This document shows, one piece after another, positions 17,257 through 28,389 of a stretch of DNA of 64,000 nucleotides. Source of the stretch: Christensenellaceae bacterium (lineage in GTDB: Bacteria > Bacillota > Clostridia > Christensenellales > Aristaeellaceae); NCBI GenBank assembly GCA_022510815.1, contig JAFLST010000001.1, forward strand, positions 5,259 through 69,258. Direction: 5' to 3'. How positions within the stretch are numbered: the stretch's first letter is position 1; every line of letters starts with the position of its first letter. A program made the translations under genes and the position numbers. The notes below the pieces were generated by a model. It did not search any database, was not told the origin of the DNA, and worked only from the letters and a program-made list of their open reading frames with translations.

Positions 17257-17320
17257 TGGAAAAACAGTTTTCCATGTCTATAACTTTTCGTGAAACTGTG
17301 GTTTAGCGAATAGTTATAGA
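17257..17320. repeat. Two adjacent inverted repeats: TGGAAAA-N4-TTTTCCA and TCTATAACTTTTCG-N16-CGAATAGTTATAGA
   Basis: 7/7 and 13/14 arm matches. Confidence 0.7.
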
Positions 17321-17354
17321 GAGGTCGACAGGCAAATACCGGTCTTCCCCATGG

Positions 17355-17840
17355 TCATTCTGCGTCTCCGGATTCGGCGTTGATCCGACGGTATTCGTCA
17401 ATGGCCCCACGGGCCAGCTCATCGCAGCGGTTGTTCTCGGGATGATCCGAATGACCTTTTACTTTGATAAACCGAATGTGATGCTTTTTCGATTGAGCCA
17501 GCAAAATGAACCATAGATCCTGATTCTCGACCGGCGTTCCGGAAGAAGTCTTCCACCCCCTCTTCTGCCAGCCATCGATCCAGTGGTCGTTGAAAGCCTG
17601 AACCATGTAATTGCTGTCTGAATACAGATCAACATCACAGGGTTCCTTGAGCGCCCCCAAGGCGCTGATTGCCGCGAACAGCTCCATGCGGTTATTTGTG
17701 GTCCCTGCCATGTAGCCGCTCATCTCCTTGCGGTGCGGCCCGAACTGCAGGATCGCTCCCCAACCGCCTGGCCCGGGATTTCCTGAACAAGCGCCGTCTG
17801 TATAGATGTTAACCTTCTTGCGAGGGCTGGTATCCGTCAA
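17355..17840 (-). CDS. rnhA: Ribonuclease HI
   Basis: VNIYTDGACSGNPGPGGWGAIL. Confidence 0.95.
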   Translation of the reverse strand: MTDTSPRKKVNIYTDGACSGNPGPGGWGAILQFGPHRKEMSGYMAGTTNNRMELFAAISALGALKEPCDVDLYSDSNYMVQAFNDHWIDGWQKRGWKTSSGTPVENQDLWFILLAQSKKHHIRFIKVKGHSDHPENNRCDELARGAIDEYRRINAESGDAE

Positions 17841-17882
17841 AGTGGCACTCCCCTTTTATGGTCAATTAGCACAAAAATGACA

Positions 17883-18692
17883 TTACTGTTTTGACATGAT
17901 TCGCGATTTTTCCGCGCATGCTCCCATGGCGTCCATGATGGCAGCCCGGAATCCGCGGCGTTCCAGCATCTCGACGGCTTCAATGGTTGTGCCGCCCGGC
18001 GAGCAGACCGCGTCCTTCAGGCTTGCAGGGTGCGTCCCCGACTGAAGCACCATCAGAGCACTCCCCAGCAGCGCCTGAGCGGCCATTTCATAGGCACAGG
18101 CACGCGGAAGTCCTTCCTTGACTCCGGCGTCCGCCATGGCTTCGATCATCATGAACACATATGCCGGGCTTGAGCCGCTGATGGCAATCACACCGTCAAA
18201 GAGCCGTTCGGGCAGGATCACCGTGCGCCCACAGGCGTCGAAAATGCCCTTGGCAAAGGCAAAGTCCTCCTTGGAGAAAGTCGAATTGTCGCAGATGGCC
18301 GTCATGCCCTCGCCGACCATAGCCGGGGTATTGGGCATCACGCGCAGACAGGTGGCGTCCGTCCCCTCGAGCGCATCCTCCAGCATCTCGACGGTCCAAC
18401 CAGCAGCGATGGAAATCACCGCTTTGCCATGCAGAGCGCCTCGGATATCGTCGATCACGCCGCGCAGATAATTCGGCTTGACCGCCAGAATAATCATCTG
18501 ACAAAGCGACGTCAGCTCCTGCGCGCTGTCCACATAGGTGACGCTCGGCAGCTCGCGGGAAAGCTCCTCCAGCTTCCGCCGACTGACATCACAGACAGCG
18601 ACGTCCGTTGGCCGCAGATAATCCGCTGCCAGCATGCCCCGCAGAATGGCGCTGCCCATGTTGCCCGCGCCGATCAGTCCGACTCGCTTCAT
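17883..18692 (-). CDS. proC: Pyrroline-5-carboxylate reductase
   Basis: VGLIGAGNMGSAILRG; SGSSPAYVFMMIEAMADAGV. Confidence 0.95.
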   Translation of the reverse strand: MKRVGLIGAGNMGSAILRGMLAADYLRPTDVAVCDVSRRKLEELSRELPSVTYVDSAQELTSLCQMIILAVKPNYLRGVIDDIRGALHGKAVISIAAGWTVEMLEDALEGTDATCLRVMPNTPAMVGEGMTAICDNSTFSKEDFAFAKGIFDACGRTVILPERLFDGVIAISGSSPAYVFMMIEAMADAGVKEGLPRACAYEMAAQALLGSALMVLQSGTHPASLKDAVCSPGGTTIEAVEMLERRGFRAAIMDAMGACAEKSRIMSKQ

Positions 18693-18728
18693 ACGCTCGA
18701 CTCCCCTTCCATGCTGCTATTATAACAT

Positions 18729-18771
18729 GAAAAAAGCCGTCTGGAAAGGCTTTTCAGTAATTCCGGACGGC
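18729..18771 (-). terminator. Terminator GCCGTCCGGAA/TTCCAGACGGC + T6
   Basis: 10/11 stem, T run on minus strand. Confidence 0.75.
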
Positions 18772-18781
18772 AAATTAAGTG

Positions 18782-19204
18782 TTATAGAAGCTTCTGGTAG
18801 ATGTTCTGACCGTGCATCTCGGCAATCACATGATAGCCGCATTGCTCATAGAACTCGTCTGCCTGGGAACCGAGGGTGATGGCCTTGAAGCCCATCCCTC
18901 GCGCCAGCTCCTCAAAGTAACGCATGAGCCTGCTGGTAATGCCCTGCCCACGGTGGGATTCATCACAGGCGACAAATCCGATGACAAGACTGTCTGCGTT
19001 TTCGGCACGTCCCAGTACAGCAGAGACAATATGACCGTCCTGCTTCGCGCAGACCAGCGGCTGAAGACCGTCTGCCAGCCGTTTTTGCCACGCCTCGCGG
19101 CTGTACAGCTCATGCTCACGCAGGTGTTCGCCCAAGATGCGATAGCACAGCTCAAGCGCGCTTTGAAGCTCCTCTTCGGTCTTGATCTCCTTCCATTGCA
19201 CCAT
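18782..19204 (-). CDS. GNAT-family N-acetyltransferase
   Basis: CDESHRGQGITSRLMRYFEE acetyl-CoA motif. Confidence 0.88.
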   Translation of the reverse strand: MVQWKEIKTEEELQSALELCYRILGEHLREHELYSREAWQKRLADGLQPLVCAKQDGHIVSAVLGRAENADSLVIGFVACDESHRGQGITSRLMRYFEELARGMGFKAITLGSQADEFYEQCGYHVIAEMHGQNIYQKLL

Positions 19205-19218
19205 GGAGGCGATACTCC

Positions 19219-20589
19219 TTATAGGATATACTTGCGCATATCTGTCGGCTTGTTCTCCCCGGAGAGATGGCTGCGAACATACTCGCCGTTGATGTTAAGC
19301 TCCACCGGCGGCATGTTCTCGTCTCCGGCGTTGAAGGCGATATCCTCCAGAAGCTGCTCAAAGACCGCGTGCAGGCGGCGAGCGCCGATATCCTCAGCGG
19401 TCTCGTTGGCGGTATAAGCAGCTTCGGCGATGGCCTCAATGGCGCTGTCCTCGAAGTTCAGCAGCACCTTGTCCACGGCCAGCAGCGCCTTGTACTGCAG
19501 GGTGAGCGCGTTATCCGGCTGGGTCAGAATTCGCTGGAAATCCTCGCGGGTCAGGGATTTGAGCTGCACATGCACGGGGAAACGACCCTGCAGCTCGGGA
19601 ATCAGGTCGCTGACCTTCGCCACATGGAACGCGCCCGCCGCAATGAACAGCATGAAGTCCGTCTTGACAGGGCCGTACTTGGTGTTGATGGTGCTTCCCT
19701 CGACGATGGGCAGAATGTCCCGCTGCACACCCTCGCGGCTCACATCGGGACCAGAACCGGCGCGATGTCCGGCGATCTTGTCAATCTCGTCAATGAACAC
19801 GATGCCGTTCTGTTCTGCGCGGCGGATGGCTTCCTCGTGCACGGCGTCCATGTCGATCAGCTTGTCGGATTCCTCAGTCTCGAGAATCTTTCTTGCTTCC
19901 TTGACCTTTACGCGGCGGATCTTGGTTTTCTTTGGCATCATGTTGCCCATCATATCCCCGAGGCTGATGGAGTTGCCGCCAACCTCCAGCGATGGTGACG
20001 CTTCCTCGACCTCGATCTCCAGCTCGTGCTCCTCCAGTTCGCCGCGCATGAGCTGCTGACGGATATCCTCCCGCTGACCGGTGAGCTTCTCCGCCTCCTC
20101 GGGTGAAGGCTCTGCGGGCTTGCTGCGGCCCAGCAGATAGTCCAGTGAGAAGCCGCCGGCAGAGGGCTTCTTGGGCGGACTGACCAGCAGCGTGACCAGC
20201 CTGTCCTCCGCAAGCACCCGGGCTCTGGGTTCCACGCGCTTGACGTGCTCATCCTTGACCATGCGAATGGCATTCTCCACGAGGTCACGGATGATGCTCT
20301 CCACATCACGGCCCACATAGCCCACTTCGGTGAACTTGGTGGCTTCCACCTTCACGAAAGGCGCTGCTACCAGCTTTGCCAGACGGCGAGCGATCTCGGT
20401 TTTGCCCACGCCGGTGGGACCGATCATCAGGATGTTTTTGGGGCTGATTTCCTCGCGCATGGCCTCGTCGACCATGGAGCGGCGGTAGCGGTTGCGCAGG
20501 GCGATGGCCACGGACTTCTTTGCCTCGTCCTGACCGATAATATAGCGATCCAGTTCCCGGACGATCTGCCGGGGCGTTAATTCTGCCAT
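19219..20589 (-). CDS. hslU: HslU (ClpY) ATPase subunit
   Basis: [49 protein letters not shown]. Confidence 0.97.
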   Translation of the reverse strand: MAELTPRQIVRELDRYIIGQDEAKKSVAIALRNRYRRSMVDEAMREEISPKNILMIGPTGVGKTEIARRLAKLVAAPFVKVEATKFTEVGYVGRDVESIIRDLVENAIRMVKDEHVKRVEPRARVLAEDRLVTLLVSPPKKPSAGGFSLDYLLGRSKPAEPSPEEAEKLTGQREDIRQQLMRGELEEHELEIEVEEASPSLEVGGNSISLGDMMGNMMPKKTKIRRVKVKEARKILETEESDKLIDMDAVHEEAIRRAEQNGIVFIDEIDKIAGHRAGSGPDVSREGVQRDILPIVEGSTINTKYGPVKTDFMLFIAAGAFHVAKVSDLIPELQGRFPVHVQLKSLTREDFQRILTQPDNALTLQYKALLAVDKVLLNFEDSAIEAIAEAAYTANETAEDIGARRLHAVFEQLLEDIAFNAGDENMPPVELNINGEYVRSHLSGENKPTDMRKYIL

Positions 20590-20601
20590 GACTGCCTCCT
20601 G

Positions 20602-21141
20602 TTACACGTCTTCGACAACGATGTTGTCATTGGTGAACACGCAGATGGACGCGGCGATGTGCAGCGCCTTTTCCGCAATGTCATGGGCGGACAAGTCGGT
20701 ATTCTGTGCCAGCGCTCGGGCTGCGGCCAGCGCGTAGTTGCCGCCGGAACCGATGGCCACCACGCCCTCATCGGGGTCGATCACCTCGCCCGTGCCGCTG
20801 AGCACAAGCAGAGAATCCTTGTCGGCGACGATCATCTGGCTCTCGAGCTGACGCATGCCCTGATCGCCGCGCCACATCTGCGCCAGCGCGACAGCCGCCC
20901 GCTCGAGGTTGCCGCCGCATTGGGTCAGCTTCTCCTCAAACTTGTCGCAGAGGGTGAAGGCGTCGGCCACCGAACCCGCGAAGCCGATCACCACCTGTCC
21001 GTTATACAGGCGGCGAACCTTGCGCGCGTTGGCCTTGAAGATAACGCTCTGTCCCATGGTAACCTGCCCGTCGCCCGCGATGGCGGTTTGCCCGTTCTTG
21101 CGGACAGCGCAGATCGTCGTTCCTCTGAATTCGCTGCTCAT
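20602..21141 (-). CDS. hslV: HslV (ClpQ) protease subunit
   Basis: [30 protein letters not shown]. Confidence 0.96.
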   Translation of the reverse strand: MSSEFRGTTICAVRKNGQTAIAGDGQVTMGQSVIFKANARKVRRLYNGQVVIGFAGSVADAFTLCDKFEEKLTQCGGNLERAAVALAQMWRGDQGMRQLESQMIVADKDSLLVLSGTGEVIDPDEGVVAIGSGGNYALAAARALAQNTDLSAHDIAEKALHIAASICVFTNDNIVVEDV

Positions 21142-21143
21142 GG

Positions 21144-22478
21144 TCATTCCTCCGTATTCAGGATAAAGGCTGCCATCTGATCGGTGATATCCTCGGCAAC
21201 CGTGCAGTCGACCTTGTATTCGCCCACGGTGCCCCATACAGCGCTGCTGACCTCCGGGCGCATCAGCAGATGGTTGACGTCTGTCCAGTAGCAGGTCAGC
21301 CATGGCGCGTCCATGTCGAGCACCTGCTGCCAGACGTCACGTCCCTCGGACTCAAGGACTTGAATATCGCGGCTGCCGTTGATAATGAGCGTCGGTCTCT
21401 CCAGCTCGTTCAGCAGCTCGGCGGCACTGGGGTGCTGAAGCATTTCCCAGTAAAAGTACGCGTAGAGGTCGTTGAACTTGGACTTTTTTGTCTCATCCTC
21501 GGTCATGCCGTATATGGCTTCGCCGTCCTCGATGAGCTTCGTCTGCTGCTTTGCCGTAAGATAATCAGCGTCTCTGGCCTGACGCAGGAGCACCTCCAGA
21601 AAGCTCTTGTTGGTGCCGCATGCAAGAATCATTCCGTGGAACAAATCGCCGCTCTCCGAGACAATGCGGGGCGCCAGCATGGCCCCGAGGCTATGGCCCA
21701 AGATATAAACGCGCTCCGGATCGATCCGACTGTCTGCGGCCAGCAGCCTGCCCGCGGCGATCGCGTCCTGAATGACCTCTTCCTCCACAGTGAATACCCG
21801 GAAGCTGGAGGATGAGGTGATCTTCGCACCATAGACGTAGGTTCGCTTGTCGTAGCGGAGCACGGCAATCCCCTGCGCAGACAAGGCGTTGGCGATATCG
21901 CGGAAGGGCCTGACGGCATAGATGTGCTCGTCGCGATTGGTTGAGCCGGAGCCCTGCACCAGAACGACGGCCGGTACGGGCTTGTCACTCTCTGGAATGA
22001 GCAGCGTGCCGGGCAGCTTCCACGGGTTCTCGCCGATGCTGACCCTTTCCTCAATCACCTTTGCGGGCGGAGCCACAGTCGGCTCAGGGACTTCGTCGAA
22101 TGTGAAATACAAGCCTGCGACGCTGCCGTCACCATTCAGGGTAAGGGTACACAGCAGGTCCGTTTCCGACATGTCCAGAAGCTGGGAAAGCACCGTGTAG
22201 CCGTCGATTTCCATAACCTCCGTGTCGCCGTAATAGGCCACGAAGGAACCGCATTGCATCTCAAGCTGAGGCCAGAGGATATCGAAGGTTATCCGAGGGA
22301 GCGCTGCCTGCATGGCGGCGTCGAGCTGCGCGTAGAGCGCGTCGTTATCTGTTCCGCTCATCATGGCAGACACATAATCGGTCAGACGGGTCTCAGAGGC
22401 TTCGGCTAGAGCAGGAGGGCATACCAGTAGCGCAAATACAAGCAGAAACATCAGTCTGATCTTCAAGACCCTGTACAT
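21144..22478 (-). CDS. Secreted alpha/beta-hydrolase
   Basis: Signal peptide; [27 protein letters not shown]-terminal D/H. Confidence 0.87.
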   Translation of the reverse strand: MYRVLKIRLMFLLVFALLVCPPALAEASETRLTDYVSAMMSGTDNDALYAQLDAAMQAALPRITFDILWPQLEMQCGSFVAYYGDTEVMEIDGYTVLSQLLDMSETDLLCTLTLNGDGSVAGLYFTFDEVPEPTVAPPAKVIEERVSIGENPWKLPGTLLIPESDKPVPAVVLVQGSGSTNRDEHIYAVRPFRDIANALSAQGIAVLRYDKRTYVYGAKITSSSSFRVFTVEEEVIQDAIAAGRLLAADSRIDPERVYILGHSLGAMLAPRIVSESGDLFHGMILACGTNKSFLEVLLRQARDADYLTAKQQTKLIEDGEAIYGMTEDETKKSKFNDLYAYFYWEMLQHPSAAELLNELERPTLIINGSRDIQVLESEGRDVWQQVLDMDAPWLTCYWTDVNHLLMRPEVSSAVWGTVGEYKVDCTVAEDITDQMAAFILNTEE

Positions 22479-22525
22479 ATGTTCGCCTCCCCTGCTTATC
22501 ATCATAGCACAGATGAAAGAAGACG

Positions 22526-23860
22526 TCACGCTTCTGCGTCCGAAAGCCCCATTTCGCGGCTCCAATCCCGCATAAACGCGAGCGAACGCTCCGATATGCG
22601 CTCATAGCGCTGCTGCTTATTTCTGATCTTCTTGTGCTCTTTGTCGACGGGCAGGCTGTCCAGCAGGCCGAAGGTGCAGTTCATGGGCTGGAAGCTCTTG
22701 TTCGGGGTCGAGATATAGCGTCCCATGGCACCCAAGGCGGTCAGTCCCGGCAGTTCGGACATGCTCATGCCGCGCAGATCACAGCCCAGCGATATGCCGC
22801 ATACCAAACCGCTGGCAGCGCTTTCCACATAACCCTCGACGCCGGTCATCTGTCCGGCAAAGTAACACTGGGGGCGGGAGATCATCTCAAATCGGGCGTT
22901 CAGGAATCCCGGCGAGTGCAGGAAGGTATTGCGGTGCATTACGCCATATCGCGCGAACTCCGCGTTCTCGAGACCGGGGATCATGCCGAAGACACGGCGC
23001 TGCTCCGGCCACTTGAGGCGCGTCTGGAAGCCAACGAGGTTATACAGGGTCCCTGCGGCGTTGTCCTGCCTGAGCTGAACGACAGCGTAAGGCTCGCGAC
23101 CGGTGCGTGGATCACGCAGACCGACCGGCTTCAGCGGCCCGAAGGCCAGCACCATCCGCCCCCGACGCGCCATCGACTCCACCGGCATGCAGCCCTCGAA
23201 GACCTTGTTTTCCTCAAAGCCGTGCACTTCTGCGGTTTCCGCTTCGAGCAGCGCGTCGACAAAGGCGTTGTATTCCTCCTCGTTCATGGGACAGTTGAGA
23301 TAGTCGTCTCCTCTGTCGTAGCGCGATTGGCGGAAAACCCGCTCCATGTTCAGCGACTCCAGCGTGACAATTGGCGCAGCAGCGTCATAAAAATTGAGCG
23401 TCTCCAGTCCCGGCAGCTCCGCGATGCGCTCCGACAGCGCGTCGGAGGTCAGCGGCCCCGTCGCGATGATGACCGGCCCGCCGGGAATATCGGTGACTTC
23501 CCTGCTCTCCACGGTCACCAGCGGATGCTCCCGGAGCGCCTTGGTGATGTAGCCGGAAAAACGTTCACGGTCAACTGCCAGCGCCCCGCCAGCGGGAACA
23601 CGGGCCGCGTCCGCCGCCGCCATGATGAGGGAGCCGCAAAGGCGCATCTCCTCCTTGAGCAAGCCGACGGCGTTGGTCAGCCTGTCCGAGCGCAGGGAGT
23701 TGGAGCAGACCAGCTCGGCAAACAGTGGGCTGTGATGCGCTGGGGACATCTTTTCCGGTTTCATCTCGATCAGCGTGACCCAAATCCCCTGCCGCGCAAG
23801 CTGCCATGCTGCTTCACACCCCGCCAGTCCAGCGCCGACGACTGTTGCGCGCGGAGTCAT
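22526..23860 (-). CDS. trmFO: TrmFO, FADH2/folate-dependent tRNA m5U54 methyltransferase
   Basis: [30 protein letters not shown]. Confidence 0.96.
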   Translation of the reverse strand: MTPRATVVGAGLAGCEAAWQLARQGIWVTLIEMKPEKMSPAHHSPLFAELVCSNSLRSDRLTNAVGLLKEEMRLCGSLIMAAADAARVPAGGALAVDRERFSGYITKALREHPLVTVESREVTDIPGGPVIIATGPLTSDALSERIAELPGLETLNFYDAAAPIVTLESLNMERVFRQSRYDRGDDYLNCPMNEEEYNAFVDALLEAETAEVHGFEENKVFEGCMPVESMARRGRMVLAFGPLKPVGLRDPRTGREPYAVVQLRQDNAAGTLYNLVGFQTRLKWPEQRRVFGMIPGLENAEFARYGVMHRNTFLHSPGFLNARFEMISRPQCYFAGQMTGVEGYVESAASGLVCGISLGCDLRGMSMSELPGLTALGAMGRYISTPNKSFQPMNCTFGLLDSLPVDKEHKKIRNKQQRYERISERSLAFMRDWSREMGLSDAEA

Positions 23861-25980
23861 TCTTCTTCCTCCGACTGCGGCACTTCAATCCGGCAGCGGC
23901 AGGTCTCATTGGCGCAGAGATGCCAGACCTCACCCTTGCGGTTGCGCTTCTCGACCATGTAGCCTCCGCACTGGGGGCATTTGTCAGTGACGGGTTTCTC
24001 CCATGAGACAAAGTCGCAGTCTGGATAGCGCTCGCAGCCGTAGAACTTGCGGTTCTTGCGGCTGGTCTTCTCCATCAGGCGCGCGCCGCAGACAGGGCAC
24101 GGAGCCTCGATATAAGTGGCAATAGCCATGGTGTTGCGGCAGTCCGGGAAGTTCGGGCATGCCAAGAACTTGCCGAAGCGGCCCATCTTATAGACCATCA
24201 TCGCGCCGCACTTGTCACAGGGAATGTCGGACGGCTCATCCTTGACCTCGACCTTCTCGATCTCCTGCTCTGCGATGGCGAGGGTTTTCTCAAAGGGCGG
24301 ATAGAAGTCGCGCAGGACCTGCTTCCAGTCCATGCCGCCCTCTTCAACCCGGTCGAGCTGATCCTCCATGTCGGCCGTGAAATCCATGTCGACGATGTCG
24401 GCGAAATATTCCTCCATCATGCTGGTGACCATCCGGCCGAGCTCGGTGGGATAGAGCTGGCGCTTTTCACGGCTGACATAGCCACGGGCAATGATGGTCG
24501 TGATCGTCGGCGCGAAGGTGGACGGACGGCCGATGCCCTTCTCTTCCAGCGCATCAACCAGCGAGGCCTCGTTGTAGCGGGGCGGTGGCTGGGTAAAGTG
24601 CTGGTTGCTGATCACATCCTCGACAGTGACCGTGTCGCCCTCCTGAAGCTGCGGCATGGACGAAGTCTCCACGTTATCGGGCGCTTCATCGGTGCTCTCT
24701 TCATAGAGGGAGGTAAAGCCGGGGAACTTCTTGTGCTCGCCGTAGAAACGCAGGCCCACGCCGTTACCCGTCAGCTCAATGGTGACGGTCTCGAAGACGG
24801 CAGGCATCATCTGGCTGGCAAGGAAGCGGTTGTAGATCAGGCGATAGAGATTGAACTGCTCCTTGGAGAGCGACGCCTTGATAGATTCCGGCGTGCGGCG
24901 GACGTCCGTGGGGCGGATCGCCTCATGAGCGTCCTGCGCATTCTTGCGGCCCTTGTATTCATTGGGCTTCTCAGGCAGAAATTCCTCGCCGAAGCGCTCG
25001 GGAATGTAGGAGCGCAGGGCGGCCAGCGCGTCGTCGGAAATGCGGACGCTGTCGGTACGGATGTAGGTGACAAGGCCCTGCGTGCCCTCGCCCTCCAGAT
25101 CGACGCCCTCGTAGAGCTGCTGCACGACCTGCATGGTCCGGGCAGTGGTGAAGCCCAGCTTGCGGTTGGCCTCCTGCTGCAGGCTGGAGGTGGTGAAGGG
25201 CGCGGCAGGCATCTTGCGGCGCTCGCTGCGCTTGACAGAGGAAACGGTGAACTGCGCTTCCCGGATACGTCTGGCGGCGTCTTCCGCCTCGACGGCATTC
25301 GGCAGCTCGGCCTTCTGACCGTCCAGCGTGCTCAGACGCGCCTGAAAGCTCTGCTTGCGTCCAGAGGCGGGCTTGAACTGAAGCTGCGCGGCGATATCCC
25401 AGTATTCCTCCGGGATGAACGCCTCAATGTCCTGCTCACGCATCACGACCATCCGCGTCGCCACGGACTGCACGCGGCCGGCGGAGAGACCCTTCTTGAC
25501 CTTCGCCCAGAGCAGCGGGCTAATCTTGTAGCCGACCAGACGGTCCAGCACGCGCCGGGCCTGCTGCGCGTCCACCAGCCCCATGTCGAGGGGACGCGGA
25601 TGAGTCAGGGCTTCCTTGACAGCCTTCTTGGTCACCTCGTGGAACTCAATGCGGCAGGGCTTGCTGGTGTCAATGCCCAGAATATGCCCCAGATGCCATG
25701 AAATCGCTTCGCCTTCGCGGTCCGGGTCAGTCGCGAGAATGACTTGCGAGGCGGTCTTCGCTTCCTTGCGGATGCGGGTCAGGATGTCGCCGCGCCCGCG
25801 GATGGTGATGTATTTCAGCGCGAAGTCGTTGTCAACGTCCACGCCGAGCTGCGATTTGGGCAGGTCGCAGACATGCCCCTGACACGCCTCCACCTTGTAC
25901 CCTTTGCCAAGGAACTTGCTGATGGTCCGCGCCTTGGCGGGTGACTCGAGAATGATCAGTTTCTGTTTGGTTGCAGCCAT
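23857..25980 (-). CDS. topA: DNA topoisomerase I
   Basis: [18 protein letters not shown]; three C4 zinc ribbons at C-terminus. Confidence 0.97.
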   Translation of the reverse strand: MAATKQKLIILESPAKARTISKFLGKGYKVEACQGHVCDLPKSQLGVDVDNDFALKYITIRGRGDILTRIRKEAKTASQVILATDPDREGEAISWHLGHILGIDTSKPCRIEFHEVTKKAVKEALTHPRPLDMGLVDAQQARRVLDRLVGYKISPLLWAKVKKGLSAGRVQSVATRMVVMREQDIEAFIPEEYWDIAAQLQFKPASGRKQSFQARLSTLDGQKAELPNAVEAEDAARRIREAQFTVSSVKRSERRKMPAAPFTTSSLQQEANRKLGFTTARTMQVVQQLYEGVDLEGEGTQGLVTYIRTDSVRISDDALAALRSYIPERFGEEFLPEKPNEYKGRKNAQDAHEAIRPTDVRRTPESIKASLSKEQFNLYRLIYNRFLASQMMPAVFETVTIELTGNGVGLRFYGEHKKFPGFTSLYEESTDEAPDNVETSSMPQLQEGDTVTVEDVISNQHFTQPPPRYNEASLVDALEEKGIGRPSTFAPTITTIIARGYVSREKRQLYPTELGRMVTSMMEEYFADIVDMDFTADMEDQLDRVEEGGMDWKQVLRDFYPPFEKTLAIAEQEIEKVEVKDEPSDIPCDKCGAMMVYKMGRFGKFLACPNFPDCRNTMAIATYIEAPCPVCGARLMEKTSRKNRKFYGCERYPDCDFVSWEKPVTDKCPQCGGYMVEKRNRKGEVWHLCANETCRCRIEVPQSEEEE

Positions 25981-26017
25981 GAAAGAAATGCCTCCATTAT
26001 ATCGGAATCAAGCGGCA

Positions 26018-27172
26018 TTAGACCGCTTTATACGCTTTGCCAGGCAGGGACCGCACGAGTCCCATGATCTGCAGCATGGTCAGTGCGCCGGAGAGCGAGG
26101 GCGTATCCAGCCCTGACGACGCAGCAAGCTGATCGTAGGACATCTCGCCCCGGAGAAGCAGCGCGTAAACCTTGTTCTGCTCGGGACTCATGGGCGGGAG
26201 CTCCTTTTTCCGGGGTTCCGTCGGCTTGCTTGAAAGCCAGCCCATATCCTCAAGGATATCCTCAGCGGAGGTGAAGTAATTCGCGCCTTCTCGAAGCAGC
26301 CTGTGAGCGCCCTCCGCCCATTCGGTGCCTGCCTCGCCGGGATAAGCGTAAACCTCCCTGCCCTGATCGAGGGCGTGCTGCACGGTGGTCATGCTTCCCG
26401 ACCGGATGCGGCCTTCCATCATCAGCACAGCCCTGCTCAGGCCGGACATGATGCGGTTGCGCACCGGGAAATGCCATGGCAGCGCGGGCGTACCGGGCGG
26501 ATATTCGCTTAGCAGCACCCCGCCGGAAGCGACGATCCGCTCCTTGAGCGCTCCGTTCTCGACGGGATAATCGACGTCGAGGCCGCAGCCCAGCACGCCG
26601 ATGACAGGACTTCCGCCCTCGAGTCCGCCCTGCATTGCCGCTGTATCAATGCCCATCGCCATGCCGCTGACGATATGAACGCCGCTTGCGCTCAAAGCCC
26701 TCGTAATCCCTTGGGTCGCGCTGACGCTGGCAAGGGACGCCTTTCGCGCGCCGATCACCGTCACACAGCGCTCGGTCAGACAGCCCGGGGCGCCGCGATA
26801 AAACAGCGTCATGGGCGGATCCGCTATGTTCCGCAGAGTGTCCGGATAGCGCTCGTCATCGAGGGTCAGGATGCCCATGTCCAGCTTTTGCATGGCGAGC
26901 ATCATCGCGTGCATGGCGTTCGGCGCGGATTGACTGGCGAGCAGATCAAGCTGGGCCGGGCCCGCATAAGGCTCAAGTACCGCGCGGCCTTTCAGGAGGA
27001 AAGCGTCGTAGACCGCCTCGCAGCTTCCATACTCGCGAAGCAGAACGGCCATCGGCTCTGGAGAGATATCGCCATAGGCCAGCCATGCGCGGCACCCGTC
27101 CTCTCTCGAATAGCGCACGGCAGTCCCTCCCGGCTGGTCGCGGAGACGCGCTCGCGCCTCACGATTCATCAT
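26018..27172 (-). CDS. dprA: DNA-processing protein DprA
   Basis: Rossmann-like DprA core (IVSGMAMGIDTAAMQGGLEGGSPVIGVLGCGLDVDYPVEN). Confidence 0.95.
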   Translation of the reverse strand: MMNREARARLRDQPGGTAVRYSREDGCRAWLAYGDISPEPMAVLLREYGSCEAVYDAFLLKGRAVLEPYAGPAQLDLLASQSAPNAMHAMMLAMQKLDMGILTLDDERYPDTLRNIADPPMTLFYRGAPGCLTERCVTVIGARKASLASVSATQGITRALSASGVHIVSGMAMGIDTAAMQGGLEGGSPVIGVLGCGLDVDYPVENGALKERIVASGGVLLSEYPPGTPALPWHFPVRNRIMSGLSRAVLMMEGRIRSGSMTTVQHALDQGREVYAYPGEAGTEWAEGAHRLLREGANYFTSAEDILEDMGWLSSKPTEPRKKELPPMSPEQNKVYALLLRGEMSYDQLAASSGLDTPSLSGALTMLQIMGLVRSLPGKAYKAV

Positions 27173-27219
27173 GCTACCACAGTTTCAGGAAAAAAGCAAT
27201 GACGGTTTCGCTGATGATT

Positions 27220-28266
27220 TCACTTCTTCTCCGGCACCAGCACGGCAGCGAGATGCTTCGCCATGATCGCGTAGCCGTCGGCATTGGGGTGCAGACCGTC
27301 GGACAGGAGTTCCGGCTTGGCATAGCCGCGGTCAGGATCAAGGAAGTCATCATAGCAGTTGACAAACGTCACATTCGCCGTTTCCTCAGCCAGCGCCTCA
27401 AGGGAGGCGTTCACCTGAACAATTCTGCCCTGCATACCGTAGTAGAATGCTTCGGTGGTGGGCAGCACGCTCATGATAACCGCCTGAATGTCCGGGTTGC
27501 TTTCCTGCAATGCCTGAATCATAGCCGCGAAGTTGGCGGCTATGCCTGTCTGATAGTCGCTCCGGCCGAGCTCGTTAATGCCGCAGATGAACACGACCTG
27601 ATCGTAGCTGCGGCCGCAGAGCTCATCAATGCGCGCCAGACAATGGGTTGTGGTCTGACCGCCGATGCCGTAGTTGGAGCAATCTGCACGACCGAGCAGC
27701 TCATTCCAGTCGCCGTAAAGGAGCTGGGCGTTCTGGCAGATGCTGTCTCCGATGAAGGCGATACCTGTGTCCGGCCTGCTCCAGCGCCCGTCGGAGGTGT
27801 CCGCGGGCTCCCCCTCACCCGGTATATAGACAATACGGGTCACGGTGACCTTATCGTCGGTCTTGGAGAACACATTCAGCTGATCGAGCCGCGCGAAATT
27901 GGTGCCCCATGAGCTGACGATGTTGGCCCATGAGAAGGTTGCGATCCAGCATCCGTCGTCAGCATCTGCTGTTTCATCGGGATCGAGGCGCGCCCACTGC
28001 CGCGCGCCCGAATGGCTGGACAGTGCCAGAAATATCGCGTCTTCAGGCCCCGTATAGGTCACCTGAAAGGCGCACCCCTTGTTCATCTGCGCCGCGTCCC
28101 ACTCGCCGCCGACATGGGCGGTAAAAACAAACTGGATGTTCGCGTTGACAGCATCGCCGGATGAAGCGCCCGCAAAAAGCACCGTCTCTCCGGGCGCTTC
28201 TTCCGCCAGCGCAGGCAGAACGGACAGGCAAATCAGCAGCATCAGCATCCAGACACGTTTCAGCAC
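27220..28266 (-). CDS. Secreted SGNH/GDSL hydrolase
   Basis: Signal peptide; FIGDSIC; GINELGR; DGLHPNADGY. Confidence 0.9.
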   Translation of the reverse strand: MLKRVWMLMLLICLSVLPALAEEAPGETVLFAGASSGDAVNANIQFVFTAHVGGEWDAAQMNKGCAFQVTYTGPEDAIFLALSSHSGARQWARLDPDETADADDGCWIATFSWANIVSSWGTNFARLDQLNVFSKTDDKVTVTRIVYIPGEGEPADTSDGRWSRPDTGIAFIGDSICQNAQLLYGDWNELLGRADCSNYGIGGQTTTHCLARIDELCGRSYDQVVFICGINELGRSDYQTGIAANFAAMIQALQESNPDIQAVIMSVLPTTEAFYYGMQGRIVQVNASLEALAEETANVTFVNCYDDFLDPDRGYAKPELLSDGLHPNADGYAIMAKHLAAVLVPEKK

Positions 28267-28341
28267 GAGGCTCGCTCCTTTGGTCAGTGCGTTATTGCTT
28301 CATTATAGTGCGCTTTTTTCCTGCTGTCAATTAGCTGGATG

Positions 28342-28367
28342 TAAAAAGGCCTGCCGGATGGCAGGCC
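28342..28367 (-). terminator. Terminator GGCCTGCC-ATCC-GGCAGGCC + T5
   Basis: 8-bp perfect stem, downstream of DUF11-like gene. Confidence 0.88.
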
Positions 28368-28389
28368 CGCTTTGTTGTGTGGAAAGGGA

